Positions 47,672-54,955 of a stretch of 64,000 nucleotides of DNA are shown in pieces. A model generated the notes under the pieces. The model did not search any database and was not told the origin of the DNA. It saw only the letters and a list, made by a program, of their open reading frames with translations. Made by a program: the position numbers and the translations under genes. Origin of the DNA: Bacteroidia bacterium. GTDB taxonomy: Bacteria; Bacteroidota; Bacteroidia; B-17B0; Aurantibacillaceae. The stretch spans positions 1 through 64,000 of the forward strand of contig JAGNIU010000008.1 of NCBI GenBank assembly GCA_018000995.1, written 5' to 3'. Every line of letters begins with the position of its first letter. Within the stretch, counting starts at the first letter, position 1.

Positions 47672-48700
47672 ATGATTGCAAAAGTACATATACAATTACC
47701 TTACATAGTTAATATACCTGAAGGTGAGATTTTTCCACTTTTTCATTTTCAAAAAGATGGATATACGATATGTTTTTATCCTCTTTTGCGAAGTGAAGAT
47801 GCCGATAAATATTCCTCAGCAGAAAAAGTGACAATGGATGAAGTTATAGCTTATAACGCAGACACATTAGATATCCGCTTCCATAAAGACAGTTTTGAAC
47901 GAGCCGCGACTAGTGAATTTGACCCACCAAGAAAACTTATTACCGAAGTTGCAAATGACTTCTTACTTAGGCTTAGATATGTAACAGGTGGTTATCAAAT
48001 AAAACCTTTAAACCTTTCTCAAAGTAATTTTCACATAACATACCTTAACGACGATGAAACTGAGTTAGAAAAGAAAGAAGGCTTTATTCGTGGGCGTGGT
48101 TCAAAAAAAATTCACATTTCTTTTATAGGAGTCAATAACAGCGTTTGGAAAGATGTTCATAAGCTAAGCCCATTTCAAAGTCTACCTATATGGAAAACAT
48201 TGTTACTCGATGCAAATGCTGTTCTTCCAGAAGTGGGACCTGCAATTGTGCTTACCTTCACGGCACTTGAAGTATTTATTTCAAAAACCTTGGATGAAGT
48301 AGCTACATTTAACAAGACTGATAAAAAACTTTGGAAATGGATTAATGAAAGGGGGTTTTATTTGAAAAATCCAAGTCTTGAAGAACAATTCGATTTTCTT
48401 TCAGAGCATTTTGTTGGCAAATCTATAAAAGAAGACGTAAAATTATGGCAATCATTTAAGAATTTACAAACCGCAAGGAACTCCTTTGCACACAGTGGAG
48501 TCGCTTTGGTAGGCGGTAAGGAAGTTGACGACGTACAAGCTCTTGAATTTATCCGTAAAGCGCACGAAATTACTGAATTTATTAAAATCTATCTTCCAAA
48601 TGAATTAAAATGGGTATCGTTTACAAACAAAATAAAGTTTGAAGCAATCATGCCTATATTTAAACCGCTAGATAAAAAAGATGAACAAAAAGATTCATAA
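47672..48700 (+). CDS. HEPN-domain protein, candidate RNase/defence-related
   Basis: This 342-residue cytoplasmic protein has two parts. The N-terminal 170 residues are beta-rich and unfamiliar (VHIQLPYIVNIPEGEIFPLFHF, GSKKIHISFIGVNNSVW). The C-terminal part (about 175-310) is helical and carries the HEPN signature in FKNLQTARNSFAHSG: R269-x4-H274, preceded by a long helix (AIVLTFTALEVFISKTLDEV). HEPN domains with R-x4-6-H are the metal-free RNase centre of many toxins and abortive-infection proteins, and related Apea-like HEPN proteins are often of unknown role. No antitoxin-like partner is obvious beside it. It is flanked on both sides by copies of one hairpin repeat, with copy B starting at the base after the stop. 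Confidence 0.72.
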   Translation: MIAKVHIQLPYIVNIPEGEIFPLFHFQKDGYTICFYPLLRSEDADKYSSAEKVTMDEVIAYNADTLDIRFHKDSFERAATSEFDPPRKLITEVANDFLLRLRYVTGGYQIKPLNLSQSNFHITYLNDDETELEKKEGFIRGRGSKKIHISFIGVNNSVWKDVHKLSPFQSLPIWKTLLLDANAVLPEVGPAIVLTFTALEVFISKTLDEVATFNKTDKKLWKWINERGFYLKNPSLEEQFDFLSEHFVGKSIKEDVKLWQSFKNLQTARNSFAHSGVALVGGKEVDDVQALEFIRKAHEITEFIKIYLPNELKWVSFTNKIKFEAIMPIFKPLDKKDEQKDS

Positions 48701-48732
48701 AATCCGTCGCTGAACAATTAGGTAGCGGATTT
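48701..48732 (+). repeat. Hairpin repeat family 2, copy B
   Basis: AATCCGT (48701-48707) pairs with GCGGATT (48725-48731, one G-U). The loop contains CTGAACAATTAGG, close to the loops of copies A and C. It directly follows the HEPN stop codon and could form its terminator. Confidence 0.7.
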
Positions 48733-48766
48733 CAAATTTGTTACAACCAAGTTTATCACACATTAA

Positions 48767-48889
48767 TTATTTAATAAACCGTAAAACTCCTAGATTGTAC
48801 TTAGGCAGCATTGCGCTAATAGCAAATCCAATCAGAATTCCAGAAAATGTGCCAATCAGAATTCCATCAATTAATTTTTTATTTTTCAT
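48767..48889 (-). CDS. 40-residue single-helix membrane microprotein
   Basis: ATG 48889 to TAA 48767 encodes 40 residues: a basic start (MKNKKLID), one Gly-zipper-like transmembrane helix (GILIGTFSGILIGFAISAML), and a short basic tail (PKYNLGVLRFIK). The orientation should be N-in by the positive-inside rule, though both ends are basic. No family is recognised. It is short enough to arise by chance, but the clean topology and a second similar ORF nearby give some support. Confidence 0.45.
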   Translation of the reverse strand: MKNKKLIDGILIGTFSGILIGFAISAMLPKYNLGVLRFIK

Positions 48890-49048
48890 GTTATATGGGC
48901 GTTAATATAAAATCACCCTATACAAATTTACCCTTTAAACAGATGCGTCTAACTTTATTGCAATAATTTTATGCTATGAGAGGGGATTTAAAAATTAATT
49001 GTTTCAGATTTAATGAATTGGTTTGCAAAAACATTAAACCCGTTCGCG

Positions 49049-49090
49049 CGGATTTGCAATCCGTGCGCTGAATAATCAAGTCACGGATGC
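49049..49090 (+). repeat. Hairpin repeat family 2, copy C
   Basis: CGGATTTGCAATCC is identical to copy A, and ATAATCAAG recurs at exactly the same spacing. Stem ATCCGTG/CACGGAT (49059-49065 with 49082-49088) encloses a loop with CTGAATAATCAAG. A separate palindrome, GATAGCTATC, follows at 49096-49105. Confidence 0.75.
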
Positions 49091-49142
49091 ATTCTGATAG
49101 CTATCGGGACCGCGACAACTACGTTTAATTGAAATTAGCTTC

Positions 49143-49250
49143 TTAAACCTTATCCTTCTTACTATCTGAAATAAAAATTAAGGCTGTAATGATCATACTT
49201 ACTATAAATATACCAAAGCCAATTATTACTTGTTGATCTGTTGCTGACAT
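49143..49250 (-). CDS. 35-residue single-helix membrane microprotein
   Basis: ATG 49250 to TAA 49143 encodes 35 residues: MSATDQQ, then one hydrophobic helix (VIIGFGIFIVSMIITALIFI), then an acidic-basic tail (SDSKKDKV). Such small tail-charged membrane peptides are often overlooked. Its function is unknown. It runs the same way as the T9SS gene that lies upstream of it on this strand (49386-53708) but is separated from it by a terminator. Confidence 0.45.
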   Translation of the reverse strand: MSATDQQVIIGFGIFIVSMIITALIFISDSKKDKV

Positions 49251-49338
49251 ATAATTATTATTTATTTCAAAAATAATAAATTTTTCTTTTCATGTCAAGA
49301 GCTCTTATAATCCCCAAGTATAGTCATATTCAAGCAAA

Positions 49339-49365
49339 AAAGGGCGGGGATAATCCCCACCCTTT
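49339..49365 (-). terminator. Intrinsic terminator of the T9SS SBBP-repeat gene
   Basis: AAAGGG-C-GGGG pairs CCCC-A-CCCTTT (one C/A mismatch) with a 5-nt loop. On the minus strand it is followed by T residues. It starts 21 bp after the stop at 49386. Confidence 0.85.
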
Positions 49366-49385
49366 CGTTTAACATTAATCAGAAC

Positions 49386-52300
49386 TTAGTTAACTACAAC
49401 AATCTTTTTGTAAACTTTAGAATCTTTTATTTTCAGATAATAAATGCCCTGTGCTAAAGACGTGATTTTTACCTCTTCGCTATCATTTAAATCAGAAATG
49501 TAAATCGTTTGTCCAATTGAGTTAATGATTTCAAAATTTCCGTTCACACCTTTAACTGTAAACTCACCATTAGAAGGATTTGGGAAAATAATAATTTCAT
49601 TTGCTGAATTTAATTCGTCAACACCTGTACAAAGCGAAACAGATTGTGTGATGATAGATGTATTCATACAACCTTGTGCGTTATAACCTGTAACGGTATA
49701 AGTAGTTGTTATTCCCGGTGAAACTGTAATAGCTGCAGTAGTTGCACCTGTATTCCAAGAATAAGTTGTTGCGCCGCTCGCTGTTAATGTTGCAGATTGT
49801 TGTGTTGGTAAAGAACAAATTAAACTGCTTGAAGTAATAGAGTTTACTGTTGGATTTGTGCTCGCGCCAATTGTAATTACTGTACTTCCATTACAAGTTC
49901 CACTTGTTCCAGTAACAGTATAGTTAGTTGACGAGGTTGGAGAAACTGAAATGGTTGTTGTGTTTGGTCCTGTATTCCAAGTATAAGTTGAAGCACCACT
50001 AGCTGTTAAAACAACCGGCGCACCTGAACACGAAACTGACATAGTTGATGCAATATTCAAATTAATAGCAGAAGTTACGTTTACAGGGATTGTTGAAGTT
50101 GTTGAACATGCTCCTGTTGTTCCGGTAACGGTATAAGTTGTGCTTGATGTAGGCGAAACATTTATTGCCGCTGTAGTTGCACTTGTATTCCAAGAATAAG
50201 TTGTTGCCCCACTCGCTGTTAATGTTGCAGTACCACCAGTACAAATGTTAGTAGATGTAGCACTCACATTTAAATTTGGTGTATTATTTGTAATGGTTAC
50301 TGTTTTTGTATCGCTACAACTTCCATTAACTCCGGTGACAGTATATGTTGTTGTAACAGTTGGCGATACTGTTATTGAGGACGTTGTTGCAGTAGTGTTC
50401 CAAGAATAAGTCGTAGCACCTGTGGCGGTTATTGTTGTTGTGTTACCTGTACAAATTGTATTTGAACTTGCACTTGTAATTACAGTAGGACTTGTTGTAA
50501 CGTTTATTGCAATGGTTTTAGTATTTGTACAACCTGATGTTGTTCCAGTAACCGTATAATTAGTACTTATGGTTGGAGAAACAGAAATTGAACTACTTGT
50601 GGAACTTGTGTTCCAAGAGTATGTTGAAGCGCCGCTGGCAGATAGTGTAACTGTAGAGCCTGAACAAATAGTTGATGACGTTGTGCTCAAATTTACATTG
50701 GGCGTGTTATTTGTAATAGTAATTGTTCTTGTGTTGCTGCAAGCACCATTATACCCTACAACAGAATATGTTGTTGTAACTGTTGGTGAAACAGATATAC
50801 TGTTTGTAGTTGCGCTGGTATTCCACGAATAAGTTGTAGCACCTGTTGCAGTTATTGTTGTTGTGTTTCCTGTACAAATTATGTTTGGATTTGCACTAAC
50901 GGTAACCGTTGGTGTTGTTATTACATTTATAGTTATGGTTTTAGTATTTGTACAACCTAAACTTGTTCCCGTAACCGTATAATTATAAGTGGGTGCGAAG
51001 CCTGGAAAAAGAATAATAGTATTTGTTGTTTGACCTGTGCTCCACGAGTAAGTGGTAGCTCCGCTAGCAGTTAGAGTTATTGAATTGCCATTAGAGCAAG
51101 TGGTTGGCGAACTTGCAGTTAATGTTACACTCGGTGCTGCAGTAACCGTAACAGTTCTTATAGAGGTTGTTGAACAACCCGTTGTTGTGTTTGTACCAAT
51201 AACAGAATACGTTGTTGTGATTGTTGGATTAATACTAGTGCTGGCAGTAGTTGCACTTGTACTCCAGCTATATGTATTTGCACCGCTTGCTGTTAAAGTT
51301 ACTGTGTTTCCTGCACACAAAGTGCTTGTACCCGCAATGTTTACTGTTGGTGATGGCGTTACTGATACAGTTATAATTTTTACGTAAAAACATTGTGCGG
51401 TTGCAGTGTTCGCAGTTATAGTATAGTTTGTTGTTACTGTAGGAGAAACACTAACACTCGATGTTGTTGCTCCATTGCTCCAGCTATAAGATGTAACACC
51501 TGTTGCGTCTGATAAAAGATTTACACTTTGTCCCGAACAAATAGTTGCTGAATTTAATGCTGTTGAAAATGTACTCGAGCAATCTTGAAACTTCACTAAA
51601 AAACCATCATTGTTTCCGAATGCACCGAAAGCAGTTTGATGCGCTCCGGGAGTAGATAATCCAGTAGCTGAAGTTGTTCTTCCTGTTATGTAAACATTAC
51701 CATTTGCATCAGTCACACATCCTGTTCCCTGATCGTCAAAGTTTCCGGTGCCACCATAATAGGTTCCAATTTGTCGTACGCCACTGGGAATAAAACTAAC
51801 TAAAAACGCATCAAATAATCCGCCACCATGAACTGTTTGAAAACCATTGATTGTAGCAATATTTCCACCCATGCTTGAAGCCCCTGTTATATAAATTCTA
51901 TTACTTACTGTATTAATTGCAATGTTAAAAATAAAATCATTCCCTGTACCACCATAATATGTCCCCCACTGACGTACACCCGTTGAATTAAATTTTATAA
52001 GTATTCCATCGTTTGTGTTACCTCCATGTGTAGTTTGATGTGCGCCAACTGTTGCAATTGCTGAACCGGATGATGCATATCCTCCCATATAAACAAAACC
52101 TGCACCATCTTTCGCAATACAAGTTCCAAAATCATTTCCTGTTGCGCCATAATAAGTTCCCCATTGTCGAACACCTGAAGTATTAAAGTAGGCAAGAAAT
52201 GCGTCATTGGTTCCGCCACCGTGCGCCGGTTGATGTGAGCCTACAGTTGCAATACTTGTACCACCTGTACTTGCAGTATTTCCTGAAATAAAAACTCCGC

Positions 52301-53708
52301 CGGCCGGTTCAACAAAACAACCAAGTGCAGCATCGGCACCGGTTCCACCATAAAATGTTGCCCACTGTCTGGTACCAGATGTATTAAATTTTACAAGAAA
52401 AGCATCCGTTGCTCCTCCACCATTATTTACTTGATGACTACCGGCAGTTGAAATCGTTAAAGAAAAAGAGGCGCCGCTTGCCCCGGCTAAATACACATTT
52501 GCAGCATTATCAATTCCAATGTCATTTAAATAGTCTCCGCCAAAATCACCATAATAGGAACCCCATTGTCTAACACCGCTAGCATTAAATTTCACTACAA
52601 ATCCATCTCCACCACCATAAGGAGAAACCTGATAAGCTCCTGTAGTTGCTAAGACTGAGTTTGTAGCTGTTGTGTTTCCTACAACATATATATTTCCTGT
52701 TGCATCAGTTATGCAAGCATTTGCTGCATCTGCTCCTGTGCTACCGTAATAAGTGGCCCATAATCTTACTCCGGCACTAGTGAACTTACTAATAAATGCA
52801 TCAGTGGTAGTTGAAATAGTTGTTTGATGCGCTCCTACAGTAGCAATTGCTGCATTTGATGCAGTTGTTCCTACCATATAAACATTACCACTGTTATCTA
52901 AACACGTTTCATTGCTTTCATCATCACTCGTGCTACCATAATATGTACCCCAAACACGAATGGAAGGATCGATTACAAGAGCTAAATTTTTATTGTATTG
53001 TCCAATTTCAAATGAAACAACTTCATCGTTTAATCTCCATTGCGCGTCAATTCTTGTGCTGCCTTGATACGCAACCGGTGCTTTCTCAATAATAGTACCT
53101 AATGGCGTTACAATCTCAAGTTCTCCTTTAGTATTAATTGAGATTTTGTACGCTCCATTAATTTTCATTTCAATATTATGATAATCTGCATTAGGATGAA
53201 CAATAAAATCATATTCTAAAGAGCCGTCTTTGTGATACCATTTTAAATCAGTACCGCTGTAAATATTTTTATATACTACTTGCTGATAAGTTTTAACATC
53301 TGCAATTCCATTCGGACAAACATCTGAATAAAAATTTTCAGAACCTTCCAGTTCGTTAGATTTTACAACTTGTGCTAATGGGTTTGCATTTAACCAATCA
53401 ATATCAATTCTGTAAACAGTTTGTTTAGCAACTTGTTTTTGCGGCTGAGTTGTTTTTGAATTCAAAACAGTTTTAAACTCATCAATACGTAACAACTGAT
53501 AACTTAAACCAGTGTGCTTTAAATGATAATACAAACCGTTTGTATTCCCACTAAATAATACATCAGGACGTGGATTAAAATTTTGGTCGTGAATCTGACC
53601 TTTATTTTCCTGAAAATAAACAGAAGCAGGAGATTTGTCGGCCTTTAAATTGATAGCGCTTGCTAATGCAAAAAAACAAAGTGCCAATTTTAGAGTTGTA
53701 GTTTTCAT
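49386..53708 (-). CDS. Large T9SS-exported SBBP-propeller / Ig-repeat protein
   Basis: This 1,440-residue secreted protein has a signal peptide (LALCFFALASAINLKA) and a conserved N-terminal domain (FQENKGQIHDQNFNPRPDVLF to about 250). About nine SBBP-type beta-propeller repeats follow (pattern WGTYYG-GTGxD, DxxGNVYxxGxT, TxGAHQ, GxxDAFLVKFNxSG), about 250-710. Then come about nine Ig-like repeats of roughly 70-80 residues (TICSGSTVTLSASGASTYSW, with SISVSPTxSTxYTVTG). It ends with a type A sorting domain (EIIIFPNPSNGEFTVKGVNG to KKIVVVN). It is probably a surface or secreted adhesive/structural protein. The Ig repeats are similar enough to allow recombination. Confidence 0.92.
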   Translation of the reverse strand: MKTTTLKLALCFFALASAINLKADKSPASVYFQENKGQIHDQNFNPRPDVLFSGNTNGLYYHLKHTGLSYQLLRIDEFKTVLNSKTTQPQKQVAKQTVYRIDIDWLNANPLAQVVKSNELEGSENFYSDVCPNGIADVKTYQQVVYKNIYSGTDLKWYHKDGSLEYDFIVHPNADYHNIEMKINGAYKISINTKGELEIVTPLGTIIEKAPVAYQGSTRIDAQWRLNDEVVSFEIGQYNKNLALVIDPSIRVWGTYYGSTSDDESNETCLDNSGNVYMVGTTASNAAIATVGAHQTTISTTTDAFISKFTSAGVRLWATYYGSTGADAANACITDATGNIYVVGNTTATNSVLATTGAYQVSPYGGGDGFVVKFNASGVRQWGSYYGDFGGDYLNDIGIDNAANVYLAGASGASFSLTISTAGSHQVNNGGGATDAFLVKFNTSGTRQWATFYGGTGADAALGCFVEPAGGVFISGNTASTGGTSIATVGSHQPAHGGGTNDAFLAYFNTSGVRQWGTYYGATGNDFGTCIAKDGAGFVYMGGYASSGSAIATVGAHQTTHGGNTNDGILIKFNSTGVRQWGTYYGGTGNDFIFNIAINTVSNRIYITGASSMGGNIATINGFQTVHGGGLFDAFLVSFIPSGVRQIGTYYGGTGNFDDQGTGCVTDANGNVYITGRTTSATGLSTPGAHQTAFGAFGNNDGFLVKFQDCSSTFSTALNSATICSGQSVNLLSDATGVTSYSWSNGATTSSVSVSPTVTTNYTITANTATAQCFYVKIITVSVTPSPTVNIAGTSTLCAGNTVTLTASGANTYSWSTSATTASTSINPTITTTYSVIGTNTTTGCSTTSIRTVTVTAAPSVTLTASSPTTCSNGNSITLTASGATTYSWSTGQTTNTIILFPGFAPTYNYTVTGTSLGCTNTKTITINVITTPTVTVSANPNIICTGNTTTITATGATTYSWNTSATTNSISVSPTVTTTYSVVGYNGACSNTRTITITNNTPNVNLSTTSSTICSGSTVTLSASGASTYSWNTSSTSSSISVSPTISTNYTVTGTTSGCTNTKTIAINVTTSPTVITSASSNTICTGNTTTITATGATTYSWNTTATTSSITVSPTVTTTYTVTGVNGSCSDTKTVTITNNTPNLNVSATSTNICTGGTATLTASGATTYSWNTSATTAAINVSPTSSTTYTVTGTTGACSTTSTIPVNVTSAINLNIASTMSVSCSGAPVVLTASGASTYTWNTGPNTTTISVSPTSSTNYTVTGTSGTCNGSTVITIGASTNPTVNSITSSSLICSLPTQQSATLTASGATTYSWNTGATTAAITVSPGITTTYTVTGYNAQGCMNTSIITQSVSLCTGVDELNSANEIIIFPNPSNGEFTVKGVNGNFEIINSIGQTIYISDLNDSEEVKITSLAQGIYYLKIKDSKVYKKIVVVN

Positions 53709-53821
53709 TCTTGTATAATTTTATTCAAAATTGCAGCTTGTTTAGCTCTAAAAATGGCAGTCTTAAAAGATGAGGGTTTAAAACCAATAGGTGATGTGTT
53801 ATTTCGAATATCTGCTTTTAT

Positions 53822-54082
53822 TTAGGAATGGCTACTCGCTTTTAAAAATAGCTCTTTATAATAATTGTACTCGTTTTCAAGGTCAAAAGCATAGGTATCA
53901 CCTTCAGCTTTCTTTAATTTAACGAGACAATCTTCCGCCTGTACCAAATAATTTTGGAACTGGCTTTTTTGAATAATATGGTTGGTATGCTTTAAGCTAT
54001 CTAATGTACGTAGCAAATTTTTCCGGTATACCTTTGCAGCTCCTGCTTTAATAACCGGATTAAGCTCCTTCTTCGTGCTCAT
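53822..54082 (-). CDS. Hypothetical 86-residue helical protein
   Basis: This small basic protein has no signal peptide and no membrane helix. The sequence looks wholly helical (KVYRKNLLRTLDSLKHTN, QFQNYLVQAEDCLVKLKKAE, ENEYNYYKELFLKASSH). I recognise no family. It lies between the T9SS gene and the LytTR operon, 117 bp beyond the regulator's stop on the same strand. It could be an unidentified part of that signalling unit, but no motif shows this. Confidence 0.6.
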   Translation of the reverse strand: MSTKKELNPVIKAGAAKVYRKNLLRTLDSLKHTNHIIQKSQFQNYLVQAEDCLVKLKKAEGDTYAFDLENEYNYYKELFLKASSHS

Positions 54083-54199
54083 TTAAATTCTGAATTATTC
54101 TGCGATATTACATGAGACCGCAGACTAAAAAGCGAATACTAAAGCAACGCCATTAAAACAATAACAAGTGATAAGATAAACTAAACAAATGCAGAATGG

Positions 54200-54946
54200 T
54201 TAAAAGTTTCTTAGAAACTCCATCACCACATCACGCTTACGTTGAGAAACAGGAACACGCTGGCCGCCTTCCATAATTAAAAAGCCCCCATCTGATTTCT
54301 CGAACTTCTCAATCTTGTTGGCATTAATGAGAAATGAATTATGAACGCGTAGAAAATTATACGGCTCCAAAATATCTTCATACTCTTTTAGATTTTTGGA
54401 AACTACAATTTGTTTATTGTTGTTTATATAAAAGGTAGTGTAAATACCCGAAGCTTCACAGGCTATTAAATCGTTCACCTTTACAATGTGGACCGCATCC
54501 AGTTCCTTTAATACAATTTTCTTTTCAGCATCATTTACTTTTGTATCTCGAAATACCTTTATCTGTTCCTCACTTGTATTAGGTGCTATTATCGATTTAG
54601 CTTTTTTTACAGCTTCAGCTAATTCATCTAAATCAACAGGCTTTAATAAAAAATCCAGTGCGCTTACTTTAAAAGCTTTTATAGCGTATTGATCGTAAGC
54701 TGTGACAAAAATAGTTTTGAAGTTTTTGAATGAAGTTTTTTCTAAAACATTAAACCCTGAGCCATCTCCTAAATTAATATCCAAGAAAACTAAATCAGGT
54801 TTTTTATCATTAATCAGTTTAACAGCAGTTTCTACACTGTCAGCTTCGCCCAAAATAGTTATTGCGTCTTCGTGTTTACTTAAATCCGAACGAAGGGAAT
54901 TGCGCGCTTGCTTTTCGTCATCTATTATAAGTGTACTTAACTTCAT
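54200..54946 (-). CDS. LytTR-family response regulator
   Basis: This 248-residue protein has a receiver domain (about 1-120) with the phospho-acceptor Asp56 in PDLVFLDINLGDG, acidic DD at 9-10, and Lys in DFLLKPVDLDEL. A LytTR DNA-binding domain follows (about 145-245: FLRVHNSFLINANKIEKFEK, PVSQRKRDVVMEFL). LytTR proteins bind direct repeats upstream of targets. It is encoded 9 bp after the histidine kinase gene on the same strand, a standard LytS/LytR-type pair. Targets cannot be predicted here; surface or extracellular functions are common for the family. Confidence 0.95.
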   Translation of the reverse strand: MKLSTLIIDDEKQARNSLRSDLSKHEDAITILGEADSVETAVKLINDKKPDLVFLDINLGDGSGFNVLEKTSFKNFKTIFVTAYDQYAIKAFKVSALDFLLKPVDLDELAEAVKKAKSIIAPNTSEEQIKVFRDTKVNDAEKKIVLKELDAVHIVKVNDLIACEASGIYTTFYINNNKQIVVSKNLKEYEDILEPYNFLRVHNSFLINANKIEKFEKSDGGFLIMEGGQRVPVSQRKRDVVMEFLRNF

Positions 54947-54955
54947 AAGGCTAAT

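Noticed and set aside
50569-51387. Two plus-strand ORFs rich in Val/Glu/Leu within the T9SS gene
   Set aside because: They are antisense images of the Ig-like repeats (Thr/Ser/Asn codons reversed), not separate genes.
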